Assembly (NCBI RefSeq): GCF_958979055.1
Contig: NC_084892.1
Coordinates: 5,287,501-5,351,500, forward strand
Direction of reading: 5' to 3'
DNA: 64,000 bases
Origin: Alnus glutinosa
Taxonomy: Eukaryota > Streptophyta > Magnoliopsida > Fagales > Betulaceae
This document shows, in pieces, positions 1 through 11,021 of the stretch. Each line of letters opens with the position of its first letter. Within the stretch, counting starts at the first letter, position 1. The translations under genes and the position numbers were made by a program. The notes beneath the pieces were generated by a model, which saw only the letters and a list, made by a program, of their open reading frames with translations, ran no database searches and was not told where the DNA came from.

Positions 1-23
1 TATATATATATATATATATATAT
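1..23. repeat. (TA)n microsatellite upstream of PPR-A
   Basis: A pure TA dinucleotide run opens the window. The same run, followed by the same unique sequence, recurs at about 8,788-8,821 upstream of the second PPR gene, so it belongs to the tandem duplication unit. Bases 24-203 are the leader of the PPR gene and contain no other recognisable feature. Confidence 0.9.
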
Positions 24-203
24 GAGTTGTATATTATCTTTATGGGTTGAATCTTTGTTTTGTTTTGGTTTCTTGGTTTTTCTTAAGGTTCTTGCTGCTA
101 TTGATTAACTCTCAAACCTTGAACAGTTCGTCAGACTGTCGCTTTGTCGTTCGCGGATAGATTCTCTTATGGGTCGCTCGTGGATCAACGTGCTAAAGTA
201 CCA

Positions 204-2207
204 ATGATCAAGCCGACGGGCCTGAGGACTCTCATAACAAGGACCATCCATGACAACATATCTGGAGATGCTCTTCATATTTCTCGGCCTTTGGGAACAC
301 AGGTTGTAAAACAAAAGCATTCCTCGATGCCCAAAATCTCCAACTCTTCAACTCTTGCAGTCTTCTCCCCAGAAGCATATCAAAGGTTTCTTCTTCTCCG
401 CCGAAAATCAAAACCCATTTCATCCTCCTCCTCCACATCATCATATCCTGTCCCAACCCAGGAGCAGATTGCCCATTTGATACTAAACCAGAAATCGGCC
501 TCCCAAGCCCTCGAAACCTTCAGACGGGCTTCCAAACTCCCACACTTCAGCCACTCGCAGTCCACCTACCGTGCTTTAATCTGCAATCTATGTGCTTTCC
601 GTTGCTTTGATACTGTAAAGGATCTGCTCGACGAAATGCCCAACTCAATCGGGTCAGCCCCAGATGACGACATTTTCGTAACGATCATCCGTGGTCTCGG
701 GCGGGCACGTATGGTTAAGCAAGTGATCAAAGTGGTTGACTTGGTTTCTCAGTTTGAAAAGAAACCGTCTTTGAAGATTTTCAATTCAATACTAAATGTT
801 CTTGTCATGGACGATATTGATTTGGCTAGATGGTTTTATAGGAAGAGAATGATGGGAAGTGGTGTTGAAGGCGATGATTACACTTTTGGGATCCTAATGA
901 AAGGGCTTTGCTTGACTGATAGGATTGGTGATGGCTTTAAGCTATTGCAAGCGATGAAGTCAAGGGAAATTACACCAAATACCGTAATTTATAACACATT
1001 ACTTCAAGCACTTTGCAGGAATGGGAAAACTGGGAGAGCAAGGAGCTTGATGAATGAAATGAAGGAGCCCAATGATGTGACTTTTAATGTCTTAATATCT
1101 GCTTACTCTAAAGAAGAGAATTTGGTTCAAGCTCTGGTTCTGTTGGAGAAGTGCTTCAGTTTGGGGTATGTGCCCGATGTTGTTTCAGTAACTAAGGTTC
1201 TGGAACTTCTCTGCAATGTTGGTCGTGTAACTGAGGCTGTTGAGATTTTGGAGAGATTGGAGAGTAAGGGAGGTGTGATTGACATTGTGGCTTATAATAC
1301 TTTGATAAAGGGTTTTTGTAGATTAGGGAAAATGAAAGTGGGGTATTCCTTTCTGATGGAGATGGAGAGGAAGGGCTGCCTTCCAAATGTAGACACCTAC
1401 AACATTTTGATCTCTGGATTTTGTGAGTATAGGATGTTGGATTTGGCTCTTTATCTGTATAAAGAGATGGAAACAGATGGGATTAACTGGAGTTTTGTAA
1501 CATACGATACACTAATTAAAGCTTTGTGTTCAAGAGGCAGGATGGAAGATAGGTTTAAGATTTTGGAATTAATGGAGGAGAATAAGGTGGGATCTGGGAT
1601 TCGTATTAGTCCTTATAACAGTGTGCTATATGGTCTGTATAAGAAAAATCAGTTGGATGAAGCACTCGCATTTCTGACCATGATGGGGAAGTTATTTCCT
1701 AGAGCTGTTGATAGGAGCTTGAGCATTTTAAATTTCGGTGCGAAGGGAGCTATTGAGGATGCAAAGAAGGTTTTTGATCAAATGCTTGGAGAAGGGGGAG
1801 CTCCAAGTGTTGTTGTTTATGATCGTTTAATCCATGGATTTTGCCAACAAGGATGTGTGCGTGAAGCGTTTGAACTGGTGAATGAGATGGTTCATCTTGA
1901 TTATTTTCCAGTTGCACCAACATTCAATGTCCTGATCAGTGGGTTTTGCAAGCAGGGAAAAGTTAGCAGTGCTTTGAAGCTCATGGATGACATGGTTGGG
2001 AGGGGTTGCATTCTCGATATAACAAGTTATAATCCCTTGATCGACGCTCTTTGTAGGAAGGGAAATTTTGACAAGGCTTTGGAGCTCCTTTCACATATGG
2101 TACAAATGGGGATTGTCCCTGATTATTCATCGTGGAACTCTTTGCTTCTTTGTCTGTGCCAAGAAACTAGCAATAACATGTTCCGAGTAACTCACTTGTT
2201 GCAGTAG
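204..2207 (+). CDS. P-class pentatricopeptide repeat protein, copy A (prematurely stopped)
   Basis: Single-exon gene for a 667-aa P-class PPR protein. This family binds organellar RNA and acts in its processing, stability or translation. The reading frame is open further upstream, but the first ATG is at 204. The N-terminus from there ([19 protein letters not shown]) is basic and hydroxylated, as expected of a mitochondrial presequence. From about residue 100 the protein is tandem 35-residue helical repeats with signatures such as [21 protein letters not shown] and FNVLISGFC. No E or DYW editing domain is present. It resembles the plant At2g17525-type PPRs, but I recognise this only from general pattern. 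Compared with copy B (97% by eye), CAG has become TAG at 2205-2207, removing the last five residues, and probable conserved residues are changed (R108 for W, E255 for G, R444 and R450 for G). It may be an incipient pseudogene. Confidence 0.9.
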   Translation: MIKPTGLRTLITRTIHDNISGDALHISRPLGTQVVKQKHSSMPKISNSSTLAVFSPEAYQRFLLLRRKSKPISSSSSTSSYPVPTQEQIAHLILNQKSASQALETFRRASKLPHFSHSQSTYRALICNLCAFRCFDTVKDLLDEMPNSIGSAPDDDIFVTIIRGLGRARMVKQVIKVVDLVSQFEKKPSLKIFNSILNVLVMDDIDLARWFYRKRMMGSGVEGDDYTFGILMKGLCLTDRIGDGFKLLQAMKSREITPNTVIYNTLLQALCRNGKTGRARSLMNEMKEPNDVTFNVLISAYSKEENLVQALVLLEKCFSLGYVPDVVSVTKVLELLCNVGRVTEAVEILERLESKGGVIDIVAYNTLIKGFCRLGKMKVGYSFLMEMERKGCLPNVDTYNILISGFCEYRMLDLALYLYKEMETDGINWSFVTYDTLIKALCSRGRMEDRFKILELMEENKVGSGIRISPYNSVLYGLYKKNQLDEALAFLTMMGKLFPRAVDRSLSILNFGAKGAIEDAKKVFDQMLGEGGAPSVVVYDRLIHGFCQQGCVREAFELVNEMVHLDYFPVAPTFNVLISGFCKQGKVSSALKLMDDMVGRGCILDITSYNPLIDALCRKGNFDKALELLSHMVQMGIVPDYSSWNSLLLCLCQETSNNMFRVTHLLQ

Positions 2208-2257
2208 ATTGCTGAGACGTGATTTAATTTATGGGTTTTGCTTGTATTCCAAAAGAC

Positions 2258-2288
<31 letters not shown>

Positions 2289-3182
2289 AGGGGTGTAAAT
2301 GAGTTGGAGATGACGGAAATGGCTAACAAAAGTTTGAAATAATATTAAACTTGTATTATCTCTGAATGAATACATTACAGTGAGCTATACATCCCAATAT
2401 ATACAGGTTTGTAAGCTGAAAATAAAAGAAAAATACATATCAATTATAATGAATAAAATCAGTATCAATCATAATGAGAAAAATCAGTCTGTCTTTGTTG
2501 AGAACGAATCTGGATTATTGTGAGGAAGCCTGCCCTGCCTGTGCTTTCCTTTAGTTCCACGCTGTTTTAGTTGATGTCCAGCTGTGGCTTTACTTGTATG
2601 GAGTGTGATTGGCTGAATGAGCTGGAATGAATGTGGCGCTCCTCATCTTTTGCTTCATTGTTTGTAACAAGGATTGGTCATATTGATTGGATGCAACAAG
2701 TTTTTCATGTATGGGCCTTATTAATTTGCAGCCTTAACAACAATGATAAGCATTGATCTTATTGTATTTTTGTTATTGAGTGGTCAACAAACGCTTACAT
2801 ATAATTCACCATCATGCAAGTTTATCCAAAAATATGAATGGTTGTGACTTGTGGATTATATTTTAAATGTTAAGTTCTTAGTTTTTTACTATCTCCACAC
2901 ACTTATCACAGTTTATCCATATTTTTCATGGAGAAAAGTAACAAGTTTAGTTACTAAAAAGAACATCTTGCTAGCCACCCGAATAGAGCATACATCATGA
3001 ATATTTTTAACAAAAAGAGTGAAAAAGTTTTGATTTTAACACCTCAAAAAATCAACATATACTATTCTCATTTATGCTATCAAGTCTAATGACATATAAA
3101 TTTGACAAAATTATGTTTGGGGCGGGTATCAATGGGAAAGAATGAAGCACTGCATGTGTGATTTAAACCTTCCATAGTTTTT
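2208..3182. other. Intergenic spacer between PPR-A and MAM33-like-A
   Basis: AT-rich spacer holding the 3' UTRs of two convergent genes. It is collinear with 11,022-12,396 of unit B, with two indels. A (GT)n-containing block of about 75 bases (2,256-2,335) exists only here. Near 3,115 this copy lacks about 500 bases that unit B has. No coding region was seen. Confidence 0.7.
2260..2288. repeat. (GT)n microsatellite, unit A only
   Basis: A run of about 14 GT units 50 bases after the PPR-A stop codon. It is absent from the equivalent site after PPR-B (about 11,057), so it arose in unit A or was lost in unit B. Confidence 0.85.
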
Positions 3183-5916
3183 TCACTCGCCTTTTGCCAC
3201 CAAGGATTCGAGTTTGTGTAACCAGTTCACGTATTGACCTTGCTCTTTTTTATGTAGGTGGAGCAAGAGGAAGTTGGTCAGGTTTTCTCCAATTCCCTTG
3301 GATACTAGATACTCCTTGAGTGCATCTTGTAGTTGAGGGTCCAAAGAGCTGAAAATAGATATAAATGAGAGAATAATAACATAGATGAATGCAATTTAAA
3401 GCACACGAAAAGGAGAAAAAAAAAAATTAACATGATGAAAATGATGTGAATGAAACAAGCATGTGCACTAAAAATGCTTGAAGACAAAACAGTTGAGATT
3501 ATAATTACAAAAGATTTCCAGAATTACCTTGAAATCGAGAAACCTAAAAGAGATCTAATAGCAGTATTTCATTATTCATAGTCCAAACTTTGCTATCAAA
3601 GCTAAAGCTAAAGACTGGAGGAAATATGAGTTTTCAGATTGTCATTACTATTTTCTTTTGGTTGTTTTATATCTTACCAAGGTGCAACACTATACTGGAG
3701 AATTCATGGATCACAAACTCATCAGATGAGTACCCAGAAAGCAGGAAAACATACAGTAGAAATAGCACTGTCCTTATCAGTGACAAAATTAAGACATAAT
3801 TAAATTCATTAAGATTATAGTATATCGAGACCCAACAAATAATATATTAAAAACCCAAAAGCATGTAATGTCTCTCCCTCAAAAACTCCAGCATTCTCTT
3901 CTTTCTTACACGCAACAATATTTAAAAACGAAGTAAGATATCTACATCCAAGAGAAGGGTAAAAGAAGACAAAAGCAAAGATGAAAACAAAATAAATTAT
4001 GAGTTACTGACCCTTTAGGCATAAAAAAGAAAACTCATCTGCCCAGTTGATCCAACACTAAATGGAATATCCTAATCCATGAAACAATGGATAAGGAAAA
4101 TGCAGAAAATTAAGATTCAGTTAGTATCTAGACACATGCACATTGATCAACCTCCTTCAAGAAAAGCAAGACTGAGAGCAAATCCAGTAGAACGAGACAT
4201 TTATGATTTCCATTAAAAGGGGAAAAAAATTACAAGTTTCTCCCAAAGCAGAGGGATCATAAGCCATATTTCACCTTGAGGCTTCCTCTTGGAAGTTGGA
4301 ACAGACATGGAACTCTATCCAAAAGAGTCTAATCAACACTATCAATCAAACTAAAAACAAACTTCCATGACCAACCATACAGCTGCTATTTTTAATTACT
4401 CTCCCGCTGGGAGAATACTTTTCAAATGGTGAAGGCCTTAAGTAAAAACAAACCATCACTATGTTGCTTAGCATTCCACTTGAGAGAACCCAACTCAAAG
4501 CACAATATGCAGTGCAACTATTGTAACGATGCTCTCTACAAATAAGCAATAGGACACATCAAACCACATATATCTGGTTGTTGCCGTTTATGTTATTTAC
4601 TTAGACCAAAGACCATATCTGACATGAACATGTGGATATGAAGGAATTAACATAACAGTAATACTATTGACAAGCAAGCAACCTTTTTTCCCCAAAAGAA
4701 TATTTAAAGGTTGATAATAAATATACACACACATACGAGGACAAAACTTCACCTAAACAACGGGCCTCTGTAGGCTGAAGAATCCACACGAGCTGATGAT
4801 TGGATATAGCAGGCATTATGGATGTCAAACTCAGACCCAGCATTACCTCTGTCAGAAACTCCACAATCAAACTGCAAGATTGAGCTCAGGCCAGGCTTTT
4901 TCAAACATACTTTCATCAAAACCTCCCTTGGAAACACACTATCTCTTCCATATGTAACTGGACCCAGAACAGCCGAAACAACAACCTCTTCCCCCAACTC
5001 ACATTTTCTCCGCAAAACCACATCTTGAGATTTTGATGAGTCCCATTCTACCAAAAAATCCCCCAGAGAACCACTTTGAATATTCTGTGCCCATGTCAAC
5101 ACACATACAAGTCAAGAACAAGGACACAGTCCTCTTAATTTTACAAGGCTAGGCACACAAGTAACATAGCTTTGCAAAAATGCTTAAATTGCCAAAGGAG
5201 AAAAGAGTTGCAATCAAAATTTAGCTCTCTGTTTCTACCAGGCTCAGCCTTTTATGTAGGGAACACACTTCCTAGAGAGTGCAATACGAAAACAGGACGT
5301 TGCCGCCTTCCCATAATAGTAGGGATAAATGTTTGTCAACTTTAGCATGACTTAGAGAATCAATTTTTCATAAGATAAGCTCATAACTCTGTCAAACTGT
5401 GCTCATATATAAGTGCCACAGCACTAATTACACTCCAAATTAATAACCTAAACCCATTATCGAATTTCCACATTCTACTTTTTTGATTTTGGGGCATAAC
5501 CATTTGAATCCAGTATAAGGGCCCCCCAAAATTTTGAAAAAAATGTGTATAAAAAACAACTATCTCATCAATTGCAAGCAATGGGCAATACGAAAGCCCA
5601 ATTCAAGTTCATCTTTTTATAAAAATGTTAAAAAAAAAAGGGTTAGATTTTCATTGCTTTCTTTTCCCATATGTTGTCTCCAGCGAATTTCAGTAAATGG
5701 TTAGTGATGGTTGGGCAATCGGTAGCGTGAGTCGCTCAATTCGATTACATTCCAATTGAAGCAGAAAAAGAATAGGAAAGGCATGGAGGGTAGAGAGAGA
5801 ACCTGAAAGCGATTAGAGCAGAGCTCGTGTGTGATCTCCGACTGCAAGACTTTGAGCACGTCCGAATCTTGAAGAGCTTTGCGACACTTGCGCAACACAG
5901 GACTCACTCGCGGCAT
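3183..5916 (-). CDS. MAM33/p32-like mitochondrial glycoprotein family protein, copy A
   Basis: Three coding exons on the minus strand, 5803-5916, 4753-5084 and 3183-3348, join in frame to 203 aa with GT-AG introns. Exon 1 begins MPRVSPVLRKCRKALQ. Exon 2 carries the acidic beta-rich core (SGSLGDFLVEWDSS, VLRRKCELGEEVVVSA). Exon 3 gives the family-typical helix LQDALKEYLVSKGIGENLTN and ends LHKLESLVAKGE. This is the MAM33 (p32/gC1qBP-like) family, whose trimers sit in the mitochondrial matrix; I infer that role from family only. An upstream in-frame ATG at 5955 would add 13 residues, but copy B lacks it, so 5916 is preferred. The gene lies head-to-head with the U2 gene, its start codon 213 bases from the U2 5' end. 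Confidence 0.87.
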
Positions 5917-6128
5917 TCTTTCGCCACGTTGGCTACGCCTGCATGAGTCGTCCAATCCCCCAGTTTATGAAAGCAAGCGATCTTTGGCAAAGGCTTTCTA
6001 GGCCTTGGGAATGCCTCGAAACAAAATGGTTTGATGCCCGGAAGGTTTTTTAGTCCCACACCGAAAGAAGATGAGTAGCTGGAAGGGAACCCTGGCTATA
6101 AAAGAAAAACGGAGACGTTGAGCAAAGC
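5917..6128. promoter_or_regulatory. Shared divergent promoter, MAM33-like-A / U2-A
   Basis: Only 212 bases separate the MAM33-like start codon from the U2 5' end. On the U2 side the sequence GTCCCACACCG (6053-6063) matches the plant snRNA upstream sequence element consensus RTCCCACATCG at 10 of 11 positions. TATAAAAG follows at 6097-6104, 32 bases before the U2 start. The 33 bases between element and TATA box fit the Pol II class of plant snRNA genes (Pol III genes have about 10 fewer). No TATA box was seen for the MAM33-like gene. Confidence 0.8.
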
Positions 6129-6322
6129 ATACCTTTCTCGGCCTTTTGGCTAAGATCAAGTGTAGTATCTGTTCTTATCAGTTTAATATCTGATATGTGG
6201 CCCATCGGGTCACACGATATTAAATTAATTTCTTGAGGGGGAAGGCCCGCCACAGTAGCTTGCTGCTGGGGTCTTCAAGCGTCGCCCATGCGTTGCACTA
6301 CTGCACGGGCCTGGCGCACCCC
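6129..6322 (+). ncRNA. U2 spliceosomal snRNA, copy A
   Basis: The 194-base sequence starts ATACCTTTCTCGGCCTTTTG and has all the U2 landmarks. These are the branch-point recognition sequence GTAGTATC at 6162-6169, a stem-loop II stem (GTGGCCC/GGGTCAC), an Sm-like site AATTTCTTGA (6227-6236) and the terminal stem-loop IV ending GGCGCACCCC. U2 pairs with intron branch points in the spliceosome. The Sm site has a C inside the U run in both copies, which I would not expect of an optimal site. A near-match to the plant snRNA 3'-end box (CA-N-AGTTCTAA) follows at 6326-6340. The promoter is intact, so this is the better candidate for an expressed copy. Confidence 0.95.
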
Positions 6323-6325
6323 ACC

Positions 6326-6340
6326 CAAACTTAGTTCTAA
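6326..6340 (+). terminator. Plant snRNA 3'-end box-like sequence (U2-A)
   Basis: CAAACTTAGTTCTAA lies four bases after the U2 end. The consensus I recall for plant snRNA 3'-end formation is CA(N)3-10AGTNNAA; here there are three bases rather than two between AGT and AA. Unit B has the same sequence after its U2. Confidence 0.5.
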
Positions 6341-6543
6341 ATTTTTTACTTGGTTCATTGGGCTACTGAGCATTGAATTGACTTGGAGTCAAAAGCGTTA
6401 TTTTTCGACAAATAGAAGAGAAAGGATTACTCCCAAGCACTACATCAAAACATGGGAACAGCGGGAGGCAACTGAGGGCTTGACTAAACGGGGCGTTTTG
6501 GGCAAGCTGAGTTTTCAAATTGGACGAAACTCATATTTGTAAA

Positions 6544-6720
6544 GACTATCTGCTATACGTTTGCTTCCAAACCATTTCTAGTGCAATTTGGCAAATTGAT
6601 CTAGTCAAAATATTTAGAGAGTTTGACCTTGAAAAGTTTTTAAAATTGATAGATAAAATAACAAAATATATTATTTGGCTAAAATTTAAATAAAATTTAG
6701 AGAGTTTGATATAGATGGTC
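6544..6720. mobile_element. Small Harbinger-like MITE
   Basis: The ends are imperfect inverted repeats (GACTATCTGCTATA at left; GACCATCTATATC as complement of the right end). The right part, with two ATTTAGAGAGTTTGA blocks, closely matches the right part of the 57,299-58,224 element. TTA follows the right end but is not clean at the left. It is absent from unit B. Confidence 0.5.
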
Positions 6721-6755
6721 TTACAATAGTATTGGTTGCTGCAACACAGGATCAG

Positions 6756-6852
6756 GATTTGGACACTTGCGCAATACAGGACTCACTTGTGGCATTCTTT
6801 TGCTACCTTTACCAAGGCTACGCTTGCACGAGTTTAAGCAAGTGTCCAAATC
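6756..6852 (-). pseudogene. Decayed fragment of MAM33-like exon 1 flanked by inverted repeats
   Basis: The inner part (about 6,762-6,830) is a diverged copy of the exon 1/5' leader of the neighbouring MAM33-like gene (5,879-5,944): the same order of ACACTTGCGCAA, ACAGGACTCACT, GGCATTCTTT and GGCTACGC. Its reading frame is broken. A perfect 15-base inverted repeat brackets it, GATTTGGACACTTGC at 6756-6770 and GCAAGTGTCCAAATC at 6838-6852. Unit B has no counterpart, so it arose after or during the duplication. Confidence 0.7.
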
Positions 6853-7379
6853 AGAAGATTCGGATCTATCAGTTTTAGGTGCCCTAATTTAATCCCAATG
6901 TCTTAAAAGCAAGTTTTTTTTTTTTTTTTTAATCCCATAAACTTTCATTATTTGTAATTATTCCTTATAACTTTAAAAGCTTTCAATTTAGTGTATTTTT
7001 CTTTCAATTTTTTTTTTTTTTTTTAAATTTTACCATCGGTTAGGATTTAGTAGAAATCTTAACAAAAGAGTATCAACATTCCCATAATACCTATTTTTTT
7101 TAGAATTAAAAAATAAAAAATTTACAAGAATTTAGGCTCTTTTATTATAATTTGATAGTATTTACAAAAACATTTGCACCCTGAATTTTGGTAAATTTTT
7201 ATATTTTGTTTTTTAAAAGTAAAGATATTTTTAAAATTTTGACTGAATTTAACGAAAAATGTTAATAGAAAAAATTGAAAGGTTAAGATATTAAATTAAG
7301 ATTTTTTTTGAAAATTATAAGGATAATTATAGAAGGGGCGAAAATTTAGAGAGTTAAGTGAATTTTACTTATTTTTTGT

Positions 7380-8750
7380 TAGTGGAAAGCAAACCCGACC
7401 CGCGCCATTTGGGTAGCGTAGCTCCATCGACAATGTAGGAACACCCTTTAAATTTTTTAGGGCTCGCTAAGAAACCTTCTTCCCTCTCACAGTCTCACCG
7501 AGTGGGAGCTAAAAAGTAGTAGTTGTATTAGCAATGGCGAGCGAGCAAGGCTTCAGTGGCTGGACGGACCTGCTCCACTCCTCCACGAAGCTTCTCGAAC
7601 AATCCGGTCCTTCCTCTCAGTTCCCTCCTCTTCAGGTTCCACCCTACTCTCTTTCACAGTTTTTCTGTTTGGTTCCCGATAAAATGTAGGAAAATTTAAA
7701 GAATAAAACGTGATTTCTTCATGTTTTGGATTTTGGCTTGAGGTTTTGCTTGCTGAGAAAAATGAAGGAACAAGGAAGTTATTGTTAGCCGAAGATTCGT
7801 GAAATACTAATGTTTAAGTACTCTTGTTGTCCGTTTGTTCAGTCTAGACCGCCTTTTGCTTTCCGAGAAAATGGAGAAAAATAGAGAGAAAGAGTGTTGG
7901 AATTTCAATGTTTGAGAGGAATGACGGGAAAGTAAAGATATTAAAACCTAGACAAAGTTTATAATAACCTCGAGATTTGAGAATACCATTTTAGACTTAA
8001 TTTTTTTATTTTGTCGCTCCTTTTTTCCATCAGAGAAAATGTAGGAAAATAAAACAAACTAATAAAAAGGATTTAGAAAATCTGTGCTCATCTGAGCCTA
8101 ATGCAACTAGTTAGGTTCATCTCTCACATCCGATTCTGCTCAGTTTGTTTGCTAATAAAATGCATGAGGGGTAACGAAGTTGAAGTTTGAATTAATTGTT
8201 ATTATAATTGTTCGCGACCTTTGAATAATAATACTAAAAAAGAGTCAGTGGAGCCGAATTTAAGTCTTTGTCTAGACCGGTTGAGTTGATTACTTTTCAG
8301 AAATAAATCATTATTGTGGCCAAGATCCTTTTCAAGAATTTGCCAGCAACGGGTCAGCATGGTACAAGAAATCCTCTGTTGCTTCCTATGATACGGGGCA
8401 AAACTCAATAAAACATGATTAAACTTTGAGTGTTTTGTTTAGTTCTATGCCCCCCACACAGGAAGGAAATATTTTCGTGCAAACCAGGGCAGATACTTGT
8501 ATAGCAGTCAACTAGATCAAGAAAATTTTAATTTATCTAAACAAAGCTTAAGGGTCCCTTTTCTGCATACGGAACTTATTGCTACTGAAGAAAAAGAGAG
8601 TGGTAGATATTTATAAAAGAAATTGGGGATTATTGTCATAAAAAATCGTCGGTTGGTATTCCTAGAAAAAATAACTAGTAGATGAAAGAAACTGGGCATT
8701 TGGTGTGCATATACATCTTTTTTTAAAAAATTTTCTTGTTTCTGAGTTAA
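7380..8750 (+). pseudogene. Truncated NUP93 5' fragment (promoter, exon 1, most of intron 1)
   Basis: The ATG at 7534 opens a 102-base exon (7534-7635), MASEQGFSGWTDLLHSSTKL..., almost identical to exon 1 of the complete NUP93 at 21,039-21,140. It keeps its GT donor. The intron 1 copy runs to 8750, about 20 bases short of where the exon 2 acceptor would be. There it stops abruptly and PPR-B upstream sequence begins. Read-through from exon 1 meets TAG at 7687-7689, giving a 51-residue product. The promoter-proximal sequence from about 7,390 matches 20,900-21,038, so it may still fire. It cannot make a nucleoporin. Confidence 0.88.
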
Positions 8751-8783
8751 AATTTTTTAGAGGACTTCTTAAAAGTTTCTTTT

Positions 8784-8787
<4 letters not shown>

Positions 8788-8821
<34 letters not shown>
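8788..8821. repeat. (AT)n microsatellite upstream of PPR-B
   Basis: Longer allele-like counterpart of the run at 1-23. It lies just after the duplication junction and about 180 bases before the PPR-B start codon. Confidence 0.9.
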
Positions 8822-8825
<4 letters not shown>

Positions 8826-9002
8826 TTGTATATTATCTTTGTGGGTTGAATCTTTGTTTTGTTTTGGTTTCTTGGTTTTTCTTAAGGTTCTTGCTGCTAT
8901 TGATTAACTCTCAAACCTTGAACAGTTCGTCAGACTGTCGCTTTGTCGTTCGCGGATAGATTCTCTTATGGGTCGCTCGTGGATCAACGTGCTAAAGTAC
9001 CA

Positions 9003-11021
9003 ATGATCAAGCCGACGGGCCTGAGGACTCTCATAACAAGGACCATCCATGACAACATATCTGGAGATGCTCTTCATATTTCTCGGCCTTTGGGAACACA
9101 GGTTGTAAAACAAAAGCATTCCTCGATGCCCAAAATCTCCAACTCTTCAACTCTTGCAGTCTTCTCCCCAGAAGCATATCAAAGGTTTCTTCTTCTCCGC
9201 CGAAAATCAAAACCCATTTCATCCTCCTCCTCCACATCATCATATCCTGTCCCAACCCAGGAGCAGATTGCCCATTTGATACTAAACCAGAAATCGGCCT
9301 CCCAAGCCCTCGAAACCTTCAGATGGGCTTCCAAACTCCCCCACTTCAGCCACTCGCAGTCCACCTACCGTGCTTTAATCCGCAATCTATGTGCTTTCCG
9401 TTGCTTTGATACTGTAAAGGATCTGCTCGACGAAATGCCCAACTCAATCGGGTCACCCCCAGATGACGACATTTTCGTAACGATCATCCGTGGTCTCGGG
9501 CGGGCACGTATGGTTAAGCAAGTGATCAAAGTGGTTGACTTGGTTTCTCAGTTTGAAAAGAAACCGTCTTTGAAGATTTTCAATTCAATACTAAATGTTC
9601 TTGTCATGGACGATATTGATTTGGCTAGATGGTTTTATAGGAAGAGAATGATGGGAAGTGGTGTTGAAGGCGATGATTACACTTTTGGGATCTTAATGAA
9701 AGGGCTTTGCTTGACTGATAGGATTGGTGATGGCTTTAAGCTATTGCAAGCGATGAAGTCAAGGGGAATTACACCAAATACCGTAATTTATAACACATTA
9801 CTTCATGCACTTTGCAGGAATGGGAAAACTGGGAGAGCAAGGAGCTTGATGAATGAAATGAAGGAGCCCAATGATGTGACTTTTAATGTCTTAATATCTG
9901 CTTACTCTAAAGAAGAGAATTTGGTTCAAGCTCTGGTTCTGTTGGAGAAGTGCTTCAGTTTGGGGTATGTGCCCGATGTTATTTCAGTAACTAAGGTTCT
10001 GGAACTTCTCTGCAATGTTGGTCGTGTAACTGAGGCTGTTGAGATTTTGGAGAGATTGGAGAGTAAGGGAGGTGTGATTGACATTGTGGCTTATAATACT
10101 TTGATAAAGGGTTTTTGTAGATTAGGGAAAATGAAAGTGGGGTATTCCTTTCTGATGGAGATGGAGAGGAAGGGCTGCCTTCCAAATGTAGACACCTACA
10201 ACATTTTGATCTCTGGATTTTGTGAGTATAGGATGTTGGATTTGGCTCTTGATCTGTTTAAAGAGATGAAAACAGATGGGATTAACTGGAGTTTTGTTAC
10301 ATACGATACACTAATTAAAGCTTTGTGTTCAGGAGGTAGGATGGAAGATGGGTTTAAGATTTTGGAATTAATGGAGGAGAATAAGGTAGGATCTGGGATT
10401 CGTATTAGTCCTTATAACAGTGTGCTATATGGTCTGTATAAGAAAAATCAGTTGGATGAAGCACTCGCATTTCTGACCATGATGGGGAAGTTATTTCCTA
10501 GAGCTGTTGATAGGAGCTTGAGCATTTTAAATTTCTGTGCGGAGGGAGCTATTGAGGATGCAAAGAAGGTTTTTGATCAGATGCTTGGAGAAGGGGGAGC
10601 TCCAAGTGTTGTTGTTTATGATCATTTAATCCATGGATTTTGCCAACAAGGATGTGTGCGTGAAGCGTTTGAACTGGTGAATGAGATGGTTCATCTTGAT
10701 TATTTTCCAGTTGCACCAACATTCAATGCCCTGATCAGTGGGTTTTGCAGGCAGGGAAAAGTTAGCAGTGCTTTGAAGCTCATGAATGACATGGTTGGGA
10801 GGGGTTGCATTCTCGATATAACAAGTTATAATCCCTTGATCGACGCTCTTTGTAGGAAGGGAAATTTTGACAAGGCTTTGGAGCTCCTTTCACATATGGT
10901 ACAAATGGGGATCGTCCCTAATTATTCATCGTGGAACTCTTTGCTTCTTTGTCTGTGCCAAGAAACCAGTAATAACATGTTCCGAGTAACTCACTTGTTG
11001 CAGCAGATTGCTGAGACGTGA
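9003..11021 (+). CDS. P-class pentatricopeptide repeat protein, copy B (full length)
   Basis: Single-exon gene for a 672-aa P-class PPR protein, the near-identical partner of the gene at 204-2207. The start is the first ATG, 9003. An upstream open frame lacks ATG. The N-terminus looks mitochondrial, followed by PPR motifs to near the C-terminus ([53 protein letters not shown]). No editing domain. Where the copies differ, this one carries what look like family-typical residues (W108, G255, G444, G450) and the full C-terminus LLQQIAET. It is therefore the likely functional member. Its promoter region is now preceded by the orphan NUP93 promoter and exon (7,380-8,750) on the same strand, which could affect its expression. 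Confidence 0.93.
   Translation: MIKPTGLRTLITRTIHDNISGDALHISRPLGTQVVKQKHSSMPKISNSSTLAVFSPEAYQRFLLLRRKSKPISSSSSTSSYPVPTQEQIAHLILNQKSASQALETFRWASKLPHFSHSQSTYRALIRNLCAFRCFDTVKDLLDEMPNSIGSPPDDDIFVTIIRGLGRARMVKQVIKVVDLVSQFEKKPSLKIFNSILNVLVMDDIDLARWFYRKRMMGSGVEGDDYTFGILMKGLCLTDRIGDGFKLLQAMKSRGITPNTVIYNTLLHALCRNGKTGRARSLMNEMKEPNDVTFNVLISAYSKEENLVQALVLLEKCFSLGYVPDVISVTKVLELLCNVGRVTEAVEILERLESKGGVIDIVAYNTLIKGFCRLGKMKVGYSFLMEMERKGCLPNVDTYNILISGFCEYRMLDLALDLFKEMKTDGINWSFVTYDTLIKALCSGGRMEDGFKILELMEENKVGSGIRISPYNSVLYGLYKKNQLDEALAFLTMMGKLFPRAVDRSLSILNFCAEGAIEDAKKVFDQMLGEGGAPSVVVYDHLIHGFCQQGCVREAFELVNEMVHLDYFPVAPTFNALISGFCRQGKVSSALKLMNDMVGRGCILDITSYNPLIDALCRKGNFDKALELLSHMVQMGIVPNYSSWNSLLLCLCQETSNNMFRVTHLLQQIAET

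Larger units (their letters stand above)
6323..7380. other. Spacer between U2-A and the NUP93 fragment
   Basis: Collinear with unit B only as far as about 6,375. After that come a stretch found only in unit A (6,376-6,540), a small MITE, a decayed MAM33 exon fragment and AT-rich sequence. From about 6,890 AT-rich sequence similar to the 20,690-20,890 region of unit B resumes. No gene was seen. Confidence 0.6.

Noticed and set aside
144-203. Upstream extension of the PPR reading frame starting at TTG (also 8,943-9,002)
   Set aside because: Plant nuclear genes start at ATG; the first ATG is 60 bases on and gives a good targeting sequence.
6050-6253. Minus-strand open frame of 67 codons across U2-A (and its twin at 15,277-15,480)
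   Set aside because: It is the complement of a highly conserved snRNA gene; its conservation between units reflects RNA, not protein.
7534-7689. Treating the orphan NUP93 exon as a functional short protein gene
   Set aside because: The 51-residue read-through product ends in intron sequence; a function is unsupported.
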